Under the pieces are notes generated by a model. It made no database searches. It had not been told where the DNA came from and was given only the letters and a program-made list of their open reading frames with translations. The translations under genes were made by a program, and so were the position numbers. From NCBI RefSeq assembly GCF_035594125.1, contig NC_087151.1, forward strand, positions 17,981,501 through 18,045,500: DNA of 64,000 nucleotides, read 5' to 3'. Of the stretch, positions 10,512 through 21,232 are shown one piece after another. The stretch's first letter is position 1. Every line of letters begins with the position of its first letter. This DNA is from Scylla paramamosain (lineage: Eukaryota > Arthropoda > Malacostraca > Decapoda > Portunidae).

Positions 10512-10945
10512 TTAAGACTGGGTCAGAACAGGATATTTATCTAGGAAAATGTTCAAAGACTGTTCAGTGGTTATCATGTGTTTATGACTAGATGTTTTTA
10601 ATTTAACAAAGATCTTTCCATCCTTTGTGTAGCACTGTTGGAAAAGCTCCTTGTTTTTTTTCCTGATACCCCAAACTGTACTGAAGATATTGCGTCGTTT
10701 TGGAGTGAGACTTTCATTAATATAGAGGCTAGGTTTAACTTTTACACAGGCATCCATTATTTCTGCCTTCTTTGATATATTTAGCAGCTTTACAATTATT
10801 GGTCTCTCTTTGTTTTGACTTTTTGAACCTAACCTGTGAGCAACATTGATGTCAGCATGACTTAAATTGATGTGCAGATTATCTTTAACTGAATTCACAA
10901 CAAGGTCAGTTGAGTTTTCATGGTTTTGTTCTCTGGGCAATGCAG
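10512..10945 (-). CDS. CR1-like LINE ORF1, 5'-truncated (RNA-binding protein)
   Basis: About 144 codons matching the C-terminal part of LINE ORF1 proteins with an RRM-type fold plus CTD. It shows ADINVAHRLGSKSQNKERP, IIVKLLNISKKAEIM, LYINESLTPKRRNIF, then CYTKDGKIFVKLKT and EQSLNIFLDKYP. Proteins of this kind bind the element RNA and chaperone it. The ATG at 10952 lies in host LINE sequence, so the start is artificial and the N-terminal part was lost when the element inserted 5'-truncated. Confidence 0.75.
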
Positions 10946-10947
10946 GA

Positions 10948-11535
10948 TCCAAGACAGTCAGGAATATGAGTTTGGTGTTGCATCAATTGCTCTAGGTTGT
11001 GGAGGATAGCAAAGTTAAAAGCTAGTTCACCAGGATCGTCAGTGAAGGGAGAGAAAAACCAAAGCTGGTGGTGAACATTGAAGTCTCCAAGAATGGAGAT
11101 CTTCACAAAAGGGAAAAGAGTCATAATGTACTCCAAATTGGAAGTTAAATAGTAAACAAATTTCTTATAGTCAGAAGAGTTAGGTGAGAGGCATACAGCA
11201 TCAATAAATTTAGTTTGAGAGTGATTCTGTAATCATAACCAGATGGTGGAAAACTTGGAAGATTCAAGAGCATAAGAACAAGAGCAGGTTAAGTCATTGC
11301 TCTCATAAATGCAACATTCAGCTTTGGATTGAAAATGAGAGAGAAAAAGTAGGAGGGAACAGAAAAGGGGGATACTGTCAGTTGCTTCAGACACCTGTGT
11401 TTCAGTGAGGAAAAGATGAGGTTTAATAGAGGAGAGGTGATATTCTATAGGTTGAAAATTAGATGGAAGGCTGCAATTGTCACAGAAGTTTAAGAAAGTA
11501 AAAGTTGACAGGGGTGTCAAGATAATTATGGTCAA
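10948..11535 (-). pseudogene. Endonuclease region of jockey-like LINE copy 1
   Basis: The upstream half of the split LINE. On the minus strand, 11535-11233 keeps HLSSIKPHLFLTETQVSEAT (the glutamate block of the endonuclease) and SKAECCIYESNDLTCS. Residues read from 11136-10950 keep KISILGDFNVHHQLWFFSPF, GELAFNFAILHNLEQLMQH and IPDCLG. The two parts are out of frame with each other. The coding sequence then breaks off at the insertion point of the CR1-like LINE and resumes near 6403. Confidence 0.8.
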
Positions 11536-11624
11536 TAACAGAATTTAGAGAGAAGGGTGTGTATGCAATTAGGTGCATGGAGTTTTGTGAAGAATTCTTT
11601 CACAAGTGTCTCTACTCCTCACAA

Positions 11625-11750
11625 AACTTTTTTTCTGGTAGTTTTTTGGTCCGTTTTGAATTAATCTGCATGTTACTTTTCCTGCAAATGTTTCTTTTTT
11701 TAATTTATTTTACCCCAACCCTCAATCAGAAACTAATGTTTTGTGATAAA
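11625..11750 (-). repeat. Unclassified dispersed repeat, copy 2
   Basis: The reverse complement aligns with 2876-3005 across roughly 130 bp. The two copies lie on opposite sides of the jockey/CR1 composite and in opposite orientation. Confidence 0.6.
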
Positions 11751-12014
11751 AAAAAAAGAAAAGCAGATTAATACAAAACAAACCAAAATTTAAAAGAAAA
11801 AATATATAGTTTTGTCCTTACCAATAAGTAACACCAAAGCTGTGTAGTCCACTAGTGTTGATATGTAGTCCCCAGCTGGCTAGGCTGCATCCAACAGGTC
11901 TGAGTTGCTACTTGTGCATTTTCCTTTCAGTGTTACCACATTGGATGAGAATACACTCTCTCTCTCACTCTCCAGACAAGATATATGATCACTTTTATGT
12001 TGCTAGATGTGCAT

Positions 12015-12192
<178 letters not shown>

Positions 12193-12293
12193 CAAGAATA
12201 TGATCACAGACCACACATCGACACAACAGCCATAGTGTGTGTCATTCACCTACAGTCATCTGCTGATCACTCAGTCAACCCTTACCCCTATGG

Positions 12294-12514
12294 CAGTGGT
12301 TCTTAACCTTTTTCAGTGCCCATACCCCTTGACATCTCAGAAAATTTTCTCATACCCTCATCCAATATAAATACAATATAAACATATGAAAAGGATTAGT
12401 GATACAAACCTTGCTAAGAAATTATTAGATTTTTCAATTACTGAACAAGAGTACTTATTATTTCAAATGAAAAGTGTCAGTTAGTAGGATAAAATGAATG
12501 CACATTATAACAGG
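12294..12514 (+). repeat. hAT-type terminal repeat fragment
   Basis: Begins with CAGTGGTTCTTAACCTTTTT, the characteristic end of many hAT (Charlie-like) transposons. About 200 bp of AT-rich internal sequence follows, cut off by the start of the BEL LTR at 12515. The opposite terminus was not found. Confidence 0.55.
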
Positions 12515-13029
12515 TGTTACTATATATAAAGTGTATATGCCTCACGTTAATATTCCTTGGTAATCATAAGTGAAATGTTCAATAGTTTCCTACTTGCATG
12601 AAGACACATCTAATATGCTTAAGTATCAGTATGCAATGCTATCTGAAGCACCAAAGCCAATGCACACTTGTTAGTAGAGTGTGTTTGACCCACTGGTTGC
12701 CTGCAGGCATCCCTCACAGCCAAAATGGGCAGGAAAGTGGCCGAGGTAAATACTTTAATTTTGTAGTAAAAACTGTTTGTCATAGTGCCAAGTTGATTGC
12801 ATGTATTGTTAATGAATACTGTAATCTGTTGAAAGTGTTTGATATCAGTGTATAATATTATTTTGTAAGAAACTGAGACCAAGAACTTGTTCACAGTTCT
12901 TATGGTCATGCCCACCTCAGCCATAAATGTCAGAGAGAGAGAACTACCTTTCTTCAATCCTATGATGATGGGCGTGATCAGTAAGGCAGATCACCTGAGA
13001 GCTAATGAAGGCCTGCCAGTGTGGCTACA
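12515..13029 (+). repeat. BEL/Pao LTR of copy A
   Basis: A 515-bp LTR starting TGTTACTATA and ending GTGGCTACA. It belongs to the variant ending GCCTGCCAGTG, shared with the LTR at 42444-42959. It is followed by the leader GTAAGAACTC seen after the LTR of copy B, so it is a 5' LTR. Confidence 0.85.
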
Positions 13030-13750
13030 GTAAGAACTCAACCCACAAGCAAGAAACTGGCTCCACATGAGACCGTAGCATAAGGGATGAAGGGACACTG
13101 AGATAAGGCTATAGGCTGACCTCTGAGGCCCCAGGGTCAGCTCTACCCTTGACAACCACCACTCCCTTCTACCCACAGTGCTTCGCCACCATTTTGTAGA
13201 ACCGATGGTCACAGGCAAGAAGGTATAATAGTATGTATGTACACTGAATTGAGTAGCCTAAGAGAACAAAAATTACCCAAATTAGCTATAGTATTAGAGT
13301 GGTAATTTTAATTGCTCTTTCAGTGTCTCAGTATTGATACTATTAAGTTGTTAGATATATATGATACTGAGGAAATCAATGTGATAGATAGCCTTAGAGA
13401 AGGTGAGGATGAGCAAATGGACAAGGGTCAACCTTATAATGAAGTTAGTGTCAGAAGACAAGTGCTGACCGACAAAGGAAAGGAATATCAAGTCAGTGTA
13501 ACCAAGGGAAGAGCAGAGTCCTGTAAGTGGATATGGAGCAGTGTTACAAGCAAAATTAGGAAAAGACTAAACATTGTAATTAGCCCCCTTTGAATCAGAG
13601 CCCATGACAAATGAAGAAGTAGAGGCATTTTATCAATATTATGCAGAATACATAAAACTAGTGGAAATAGGGCCAGAAAGATCAGAGGAGCTAAATGAAG
13701 AACTCAAACACAACCAAAGAGTTCACCATGAAATATTAGAAAGTATATTG
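13030..13750 (+). pseudogene. BEL/Pao copy A leader and start of gag, truncated
   Basis: The internal leader (13030-13340) is homologous to 14201-14530. The gag start that reads MSDTEEINAVDGL in copy B is IYDTEEINVIDSL here, so the initiator ATG has become ATA. The frame then gives DSLREGEDEQMDKGQ, VLTDKGKEYQVSVTKGRAES and a KWIWSSVTSKIRKRL block with a frameshift near 13590. Sequence ends abruptly in the middle of gag (after KVHHEILESI-like codons) at 13750, where an inverted LTR fragment begins. The copy is dead. Confidence 0.8.
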
Positions 13751-13993
13751 TAGCCGCACCAGCAGGTCTTAGCTCTCAGGTGATCTGTTTTACTGATCAC
13801 ACCCATCATCGTAGGATCAAGAAATTGCAGTTCTCTCTCTCTGACATTTATTGATGAAGTAGGCATGACCCTAAGAACTGTGAACAAGTTCTCGGTCTCA
13901 GTTTCTTATAAAATAACATTATACACTGATATTAAACACTTTCAACATATTACAGTATTCATTAACAATATATGCAATCAACTTGGCACTATG
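13751..13993 (-). repeat. Inverted BEL/Pao LTR fragment
   Basis: The reverse complement of the 3' half of the BEL LTR. It begins TGTAGCCGCACCAG, the reversed LTR terminus, and runs inward to the GTGCCAAGT block. It abuts copy A on one side and copy B on the other, so it is a scrambled remnant of a minus-strand copy. Confidence 0.85.
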
Positions 13994-13995
13994 AC

Positions 13996-14200
13996 TGTTA
14001 CTGTATGTAAAGCGTATGTACCTCATGTCATTATTCCTCGGCATCTATGAGAAAAATGTTCAATAGTTTTCTATTTACATGAAAACGTGTAATATGTGTA
14101 ATATGTGTGTAATATGTGTGTCCTCGACCCTACGATGATGGGTGTGATCAGTAAAACAGAGCACCTGAGAGCCAATTGATGCCCAGCCGGTGCGGCTACA
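13996..14200 (+). repeat. BEL/Pao 5' LTR of copy B, internally deleted
   Basis: Starts TGTTACTGTATGTAAAGCG and ends GGTGCGGCTACA, but is only 205 bp because the middle (about 330 bp, compared with 18850-19383) is missing. The deletion lies at the repeated AATATGTGT motif near 14093-14122. Confidence 0.85.
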
Positions 14201-14532
14201 GTAAGAACTCAGCCTACAAGCAAGAAATTGGCTCCATGTGAAACCGTAGCAAGAGTGAGTCACAGGACGAGGGGACGCTGACGTAAGCCTATAGGTTGAC
14301 CTCTGAGGCCCCGGGGTCAGCTCTACCCTTGACGACAACCACTCCCTTCTACCCATTGTGCCTCGCCACCATTTTGTAGAATCCATGGTCACAGGCAAGA
14401 AAATATAATAGTATGTATGTGCACTGAATTGAGTAGCCTAAGTGAAAATTACCCACAATTAGCTAGTATTAAGAGTGGTAATTTAATTGCTCTTTCAGTG
14501 TCTCAGTATTGACACAATTAAGTTGTTAGATA

Positions 14533-16064
14533 TGTCTGATACCGAGGAAATTAATGCCGTAGATGGCCTTAGGGAAAGTGAGGGTGAGCAAGTGGACAGG
14601 GATCAAACTTGTATTGAAGAAGTAGTGTCAGGGAGCGAGTGCTCACCGACAAAGGAAGAGAATATCAAGTCAGTGTAACCAAAGGAAGAGCAGAGTCCTG
14701 TAAGCGTAAATGGAGCAGTGTTACCAGCAAAATTAAGAAAGGATTAAAAATTGTAATTAGCCCCTTTGAATTAGAGCCCATGTCAAGTGAAGTAATAGAG
14801 GCATTTCATCAGTATTACGTGGAATACACAAAGCTGGTGGAACTAGAGCCAGAAAAGTCAGAGGAGCTAAATGAAGAGCTGGAACACAATCAACGAGTTC
14901 ACCATGAAATATTAGGAAGTATAGAATGTAAAAGAAAGGAGTTAAAGAATGACAGAGGATCAATTTGTTCTAGCAAACGGTCTAGGCATTCTAGAGTCTC
15001 ATCTACTTCATCACGTTCATCAGCAGCACAAAGAAAGCAAGAAGTAGCAGCAAAGGTAGCCAGACTTAGAAAGGAAATGGAATATCATGATAGTTTAGCA
15101 GAGGCAGAAGTTATGCTAGCTAAGACAAAAGCAGAGGCAGAAGCAATGTTCTCAAAGAAAAAGAAAGAGAGAGATTTAGCAGTTGCTAGTGCAGAACTTA
15201 ATGCTTTTAGCTTAGTTGAAGAAGAAGTAAAAATGCTTCCAGGTAATGATGAAAGTGTAGAGAAGCAAAGTTATCTTCAACAATACATAGAGTCACAAAA
15301 TGAAATGAAAGCACAAGCAATTGCAAATCAACAAAGTGACAATGCCATGCCTCACAAATATGTTACATTCCATGACCCACAGAAACCTTCTTCTTGCAAT
15401 AGAGATAATGAATTGATGACAAATGAAGTACATGGACAAATATTTAGTGAACCTCAGGTAATAAATCTCAACCCTACAGCTCAAAGTCTTGTACCAAGCT
15501 CTCGTAGACACACTCATAATGTCAACATGCCTAATAATGTGAGACAGAATTATCAATCCTTTTCCCATCCTGGGGGAACCTTTGCAATCAACATACCTGA
15601 TCCCAAGTGGAGCCTCCCTCCAATAGAGCCTAACACTTTTGATGGAGAACCCATGGAATTTCCAAGTTGGTTGAAAAACTTTGAAACTTATGTAGAGTCT
15701 AAAATTTCTATTGGTAAAGAGAGACTTGCCTACTTAGACAGGTATACAACTGGTGAGGCAAAGGATGCCATTAAAATTTTAATGCACTTTAACTCTGATG
15801 CTGACTATGTGCAAGCAAAGAAAAGTCTTAGTGATAGATTTGGAAACAAAAGCATCATAGCTGATGTTTACACAAAAAAGTTAATGAATTGGATACCAAT
15901 CTCTCCGCATAATGGTCCAGCATTAACAGCATTCTCAGATTTTTTGAAGTGCTGTTTAGCTGCAATGAAACACACTTCTTATTTGTCATTTCTGAATGAC
16001 CCTAGAGAGCAGAGAAAGGTGCTAGCAAAACTCCCTGAACATGTTGTTGAACATGTTGTTCATG
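14533..16064 (+). pseudogene. BEL/Pao copy B gag
   Basis: Starts at ATG 14533 (SDTEEINAVDGLRESEGE). A frameshift near 14630 moves the frame to that of the following 481-codon stretch. It contains RKWSSVTSKIKK, a charged coiled-coil-like region rich in Lys/Glu/Ala (about 14990-15200), and the capsid-like DUF1759 region of BEL/Pao gag: IEPNTFDGEPMEFPSWLKNF, then YTTGEAKDAIKILMHFNSD and LPISPHNGP-type sequence. After KLPEHVVEHVV a deletion of about 460 bp relative to the minus-strand copy joins it out of frame to the zinc-finger region at about 16064. Gag forms the particle and binds RNA. Confidence 0.85.
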
Positions 16065-16620
16065 GTTATGTACAGGGTGCCTAAAAATGGGTCACAAAGG
16101 AAAGGATTGCAGAAGAAGGAAAGTTTGTAAAGTATGTCAGAGATACCATCCCACAGCTCTTCACAATGATGATATGACAAGAACTGAGAGCCAAAGGGTG
16201 CCAGCACAAGCAACTCAGCCTAAAGATGATAAACCCACAGTAGTAGCAAATAAGGTCAAAGTTACAGAATCAGTGACACATGACATGCACACCATGATAG
16301 TTCCTGTATGGTTACATCATGTTAGTAATGAAGAGAATAAAGTTTTAGTGTATGCCCTGCTGGATGAGCAGTCTGATGCTTCATTCATCAAGGAAAGCAC
16401 TCTGAATAAATTGGGAGTTAGTGGACCATCAGTGTCACTCAATATCCACACAATAAGTGGAAAACAAATCACTGATTCTATCAAAATTCATGGACTTAAA
16501 GTAAGAGGTTATAATGAAGAAGTGGAAATATCAATCCTTCAGCATATTCAACAGAAAACATTTCAGCTGGACGGAGTCAGATACCAAGGCCCGAGACTGC
16601 TTGTGACTGGCCCCACTTAA
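16065..16620 (+). pseudogene. BEL/Pao copy B zinc-finger region and protease
   Basis: Begins with LCTGCLKMGHKGKDC and VCKVCQRYHPTALH, a Cys/His RNA-binding cluster. This is followed by the aspartic protease region with VYALLDEQSDASFI (around 16351-16392), where the D of LLDEQSD is the presumed catalytic residue. A 1-base loss near 16536 (copy E has an extra C there) sends the frame to a stop at 16620, while the correct frame continues into the RT stretch. Confidence 0.8.
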
Positions 16621-18437
16621 AGGCAATCTCTGACAAACTAATGAAATATGACCCAAACGTTGACATAGGACTCCTCATTGGTCTTGATTTTGCAGAAGCC
16701 ATTATGGCAGAAGAGCAAATAGCAGGTGATAGCAAGAAGCATCCCTGTGCTCGTAGGACAGAGCTAGGTTGGGGGATCATTGGTAAAATCTCACCCCATT
16801 CAAGTCCATTGGAGGATATAGTGGTAGTCTACAGAACAGTGACACAAGAAGTAGAAATCAATGAAGAAAAGAGGGTTAATTTCTTAGTGGTTCCTACTAA
16901 AACCAAAGAGATGATTAATCCTTCTCAAGTGAGAGATATGTTTGAACTCGACTTCAGTGATAGAAAGTCAGCTGACACTCCATTATCATATGAAGATAAA
17001 AGGTTTATGAGTAAGATGAAAGAAGGAGTACATCAGCTGAAGGATGGCCATTATGAGTTGCCCCTTCCTCTTAAAGATGATAACATCAAGCTTCCAAACA
17101 ACAAACTATTAACAGAGCAGAGACTCAAGAAGTTAAGAGCTAAACTTGAGAAGGATAATCAACACAAAGGTGATTACAAAGTGTTCATGGATGATATGAT
17201 TACAAAAGGTTATGCAGAGGTTGTACCGACAAAGGATTTAGTTAGGAATGATGGTAAGGTCTGGTACATTCCACATCATGGAGTGTATCATCCGAGAAAG
17301 CCAAAGAAGTTGAGAGTTGTCTTTGACTGTAGTGCAAACTACAGGAACCAGTCATTGAACAGTCACCTGTTACAAGGCCCAGACCTTACCAACAAACTTA
17401 TTGGAGTGTTGTGTAGGTTTAGGCAAGAAAGGATTGCAATTGTGTGTGATATAGAAGTAATGTACCATCAAGTGAAGGTCAACCCAGAACACAGAGACAT
17501 GTTAAGATTCCTTTGGTGGGAAAATGGTGACCTTAATAATGAGATAGCTGAATACAGGATGACAGCTCACCTGTTTGGAGCTACTTCATCTCCAAGTGTA
17601 GCCAACTTTGCTCCTAAGAAAGCTGCAGATGACTACGGGTGTGGATCTGATGCAGCCAAGTTTGTAAGAAACAACTTTTATGTTGATGATGGTTTGAAGT
17701 CAGTAGCTACAATGGATGAAGCTGTCACTCTTATTCAGCAGAGCAAAGAATTATGTTACAAGGGAGGTTTTAACCTTCATAAGTTCTTGTCAAACAACAA
17801 AGATGTATTAGCTGCAATTTCTCCTCATGAGAGAGCAGATGGAATTAAAAGTTTGGATTTTAGTAAGAATGAAGACACACTGCCTATAGAAACAACTTTG
17901 GGAGTTGAGTGGTGCATAGAATCTGACACATTTCAATTTAGAATAAAGCTGAAAGACAAGCCACTCACCAGGAGAGGCATTCTGTCAACAGTGAGCTCTA
18001 TATATGACCCATTAGGTCTAGTGTCACCTCTCATACTGACTGGAAAGCAAATTTTACAAGAATTATGTAAGAATGCAGTTGAATGGGATGATGAGGTGCC
18101 AGATTATGTCAAACCTAAATGGATAAAATGGAAGGATGAGCTGCACAAACTAGATCAGTTAAAGGTACCTAGATGCTACAAACCTGATGACTTTGGGGAA
18201 GTAGAAAAGGTTGAACTCCATCACTTTTCAGATGCCTGTCAAGAGGGATATGGCCAGTGCTCATATATTAGATTAATTAGCAAGACTGGCCGAATTCATT
18301 GTGCATTAGTAATGGCAAAGTCATGTGTCACACCTCTAAAAACCATGACAATTCCCAGACTAGAACTAGCAGCAGCAGTGGTGTCAGTTGGAATCCATAA
18401 ACTCTTGAAGGGAGAACTTGAATATAATAATGTGGAA
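16541..18437 (+). pseudogene. BEL/Pao copy B reverse transcriptase and partial RNase H
   Basis: An open frame of more than 600 codons. RT blocks are KVWYIPHHGVYHPRKPKKLR, VVFDCSANYRNQSLNSHL, CDIEVMYHQVKVNPEHRDM, LFGATSSPSVANFA and the catalytic NNFYVDDGLKS (17670-17700). It continues with the connection region and the start of RNase H: VELHHFSDACQEGYGQCSY (from about 18208) and TIPRLELAAAVVSV. At 18432-18437 (GTGGAA) about 1530 bp are missing compared with copy E. The rest of RNase H and the integrase core are gone and the reading frame is broken, so copy B cannot integrate by itself. Confidence 0.9.
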
Positions 18438-18726
18438 AAAGGAGTATGTGGAATTCCTACAACTTAGAAATAAGTGGACAACACCAAAGAGGAATCTCAG
18501 TGTAAATGACATAGTTATCATCAAAGATCAGAATTTAGCAAGGAACCAGTGGAAACTGGGAAGAGTAACAGAAGTATCTCCTGATCATGATGGCCTAGTA
18601 AGAAAGGTTAAGGTCCTGGTTTCAGACTGTAATCTCGACAACCAGGGAAGACACATAAAGGCAAACAGGACCATCATAGAGGGGCCAATACATAGTCTAG
18701 TATTGCTGTTAGCAGGTAATGCATAA
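18431..18726 (+). pseudogene. BEL/Pao copy B integrase C-terminal domain
   Basis: Carries the extreme C-terminal part of BEL/Pao integrase (DUF5641-like): KKEYVEFLQLRNKWTTPKR, NDIVIIKDQNLARNQWKLGR, VTEVSPDHDGLVRKVKVLVS and LVLLLAGNA, with stop at 18724-18726. The integrase core has been deleted upstream of it. Confidence 0.8.
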
Positions 18727-18849
18727 TAATAGACCGGAGCATCCCCGCCAAGGAGCCAGTGTAACAAAACATATTATGTGCTAATCCTAGTTTTAAGGTA
18801 CATACTAATGTTAATTTAAGGTAAATTGTTACACAATTTAGGGTAGCCA

Positions 18850-19383
18850 TGTATGTATGTATGTATGTAAAGCGTATGTACCTCATGTCATTATTCCTCG
18901 GCATATATAAGTGAAATGTTCAATAGTTTTCTATTTGCATGAAAACGTGTAATATGTGTAAGTATCAGTATTCAATGCTATATTAAGCACCGAAGCCGAT
19001 GCTCACTTGTTGGTAGTGTGGGGTTAACCTGCTAGTCGCCTGCGGGCATCACTCACGGCCAAGTCGCGCTCAGACAAAGACGGGCAGGATGGTGACCGAG
19101 GTAAATACTTTAATTTTGTAGTAAAAACTGATTGTCATAGTGCCAAGTCAATTGCATGTATTGTTAATGAATATTGTAATATGTTGAAAGTGTTTAATAT
19201 CAGTGTATAATGATATTTTGTAAGAAATTGTGACCGAGAACTTGTTCGCAGTTCTTACAGTCATGCCTACCTCATCAATAAACGTGTCAGGGAGAACTGC
19301 CTTTCCTCGACCCTACGATGATGGGTGTGATCAGTAAAACAGATCACCTGAGAGCCAATTGATGCCCAGCTGGTGCAGCTACA
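18850..19383 (+). repeat. BEL/Pao 3' LTR of copy B
   Basis: 534 bp, beginning with TG after a TTTAGGGTAGCCA purine-rich tract and ending TGCAGCTACA. Its start has four TATG repeats in place of TTACTGTATG. Beside the 205-bp 5' LTR it gives the full-length form. Confidence 0.85.
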
Positions 19384-19387
19384 ATTA

Positions 19388-20742
19388 TTATGCATTACCT
19401 TCTAACAGCAATACTAGATTATGTATTGGCTTCTCTATGATGGTCCTGTTTGCCTTTGTGCATCTTCCCTGGTTGTCGAGATTACAGTCTGACACCAGGA
19501 CCTTAACCTTTCTTATTAGGCCATCATGATTAGGTGATACTTCTGTTACTCTTCCCAGTTTCCACTGGTTCCTAGCTACATTCTGATCCTTGATGATAAC
19601 TGTGTCATTTACACTGAGATTCCTCTTTGGTGTTGTCCACTTATTTCTAAGTTGTAGAAATTGCACATACTCCTTTTTTCCACCTGGACCAGAACTAGTT
19701 GGCTAGGTATTGTACTCTGCTCCATCTCTTTATGCAATACAGCTCCTTCTTAATAAAAATACTTGGAGGAGGCAGTACTACCTTTGTTTTCGTAGTTAAC
19801 AAATTACTGGGTGTCAGTGGTGTAGGACTTTCTGGGGAGTTAAGATGGTCCACAGTTAGGGGACAAACATTAATTATATTTTCAGCTTCTACTAAGAAGG
19901 TTCTCAGATCTTGGTCATCTAACTGGGTACCATGCTAATCAAGTAACATAGAAAGCACATTTCTTACTGTGCGTATCTGACTCTCCCAAACACCTCCCAT
20001 GTGACTGGCATTGGGTATATTTATGTTAAATATAATCCAGTCACACTGGTCTTTCATGAGTTCTTGTCTGACTATCATTATTTATTTATTTCAAGCATTT
20101 CTCATACTCTGATTTGGCTCCTACAAAGTTAGTTCCTTGGTCACATCTCAACTGTCTTACAGGCCCTCTTCATCCTACAAAGTGACAATATGCATTTAGG
20201 AAGGAACTTGTATCCATGCTGTTGGCTGTCTCTGTGTGCACAGCTGTACATGCCATGCAAGTAAAGAACACTCCATATCTTTTAAGCTCTTTATGCCCCT
20301 CTTTGACATAGAAAGGGCCAAAGTAATCTACTGCTGAGTATGAAAAAGGAGGTGATGGTTCTAATCTGTCGATAGGTGGGTCTGCCATCTTCTGTCCCTG
20401 TGTTGTACTTCTAACTTTATGACAGATAATGCACTTTGAAATATGCCTTGATACTAGGGGTGATCCTCCTACTATCCAGTATCCACAGGACCTGATTTCA
20501 TTTAAAGTTATCCCCCTGCCTTCATGATTTGTTCTTTTGTGGTGGTGGCATATTATCAGCTGGGTTATGTGTGATATTTTGGGAAGGATGACTGGATGTT
20601 TGGAGTCATCTGTCAGATCAGAAGTCCCCAATCTTCCTCCTACCCTCATGATACCATTTTTATCAATGAAGCGATCTAACTTATAGAGAGAACTGGTCTT
20701 GTCTAACACTTTTGCTTCTTTGCCATCGTTCCCTTTAATCAA
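19388..20742 (-). pseudogene. BEL/Pao copy D integrase
   Basis: The minus strand reads the zinc-binding HITQLIICHHHKRTNHEGRG and SRHISKCIICHKVRSTTQG, and the DDE core with SAVDYFGPFYVKEGHKELKR (20742-20170). A stop follows FLNAYCHFVG, and the frame-shifted continuation (about 20169-19670) is visible only in pieces. The C-terminal domain FLQLRNKWTTPKRNLSVNDT is open again at 19666-19388. Compared with copy E, the order and spacing are intact but the frame is not. Confidence 0.85.
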
Positions 20743-21232
20743 AGAATTGTGGTTAGCAGATGACTTCAGTACATTTATCTCCTTTTGGAATGCCTTTGCT
20801 TGCAGTTGTTTTATAATGTTTTATAATTTCATTTTCAGCTTCTGACACTTCTGCTACATTTACTGGCTCATACGTGTCTCCTTTTACTTTAGTAATGCCA
20901 TCACCTTTTCCTTTAAAGCTGTTCAGAAGCTTGAGGCATACAGCAACTGCCTTCTTTGCTTTAAACCAATTAGAAAAATACTCAAGTCTTTCTAGTATAT
21001 CTGTGGGCTGTTGTGTACCTTCACTTCAGGGTCATTTTCATTTATGACCTTGTACTGAGGATGGCTATCCATTTTATTATGTTGCCAAAGGAATTCTAGG
21101 CCATTCCATCAGATCTTGCTATTGCACAATTCATCTGCTATCATCCCTCTAGATGCATGATCTGCTGGGTTATACTGTGTCTCTACAAATTTCCACTGAT
21201 CTGGTGAAGTGTGATCTCTAATTGTTTCTACT

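Larger units (their letters stand above)
6404..10947 (-). mobile_element. CR1-like LINE, nearly complete, nested in the jockey-like LINE
   Basis: A 4.54-kb non-LTR retrotransposon on the minus strand with a partial ORF1, a spacer of about 600 bp, and ORF2 (endonuclease plus reverse transcriptase). Its 3' end is three perfect copies of a 9-bp unit instead of poly(A), as in CR1/L2-type elements. It interrupts the jockey-like LINE cleanly, with no evident target-site duplication. The 5' end is truncated within ORF1. The clade (CR1, L2 or Daphne) is inferred from RT style and the tail, not proven. Confidence 0.85.
3829..11565 (-). mobile_element. Jockey-like LINE copy 1, split by a nested CR1-like LINE
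   Basis: This is a minus-strand LINE whose 3' end is marked by a T-run at 3829-3841 (the poly(A) tail read backwards). Its body runs 3829-6403, is interrupted at 6404-10947, and resumes at 10948 with the upstream endonuclease region. Comparison with copies at 44.4-46.7, 51.4-52.4 and 61.3-64.0 kb shows the two halves join with no bases lost. An extra segment of about 270 bp sits at about 6085-6357 and is absent from the copy at 63.7 kb. The 5' boundary near 11565 is approximate. The family resembles jockey/CR1-superfamily elements common in crustaceans, and the exact clade is uncertain. Confidence 0.8.
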
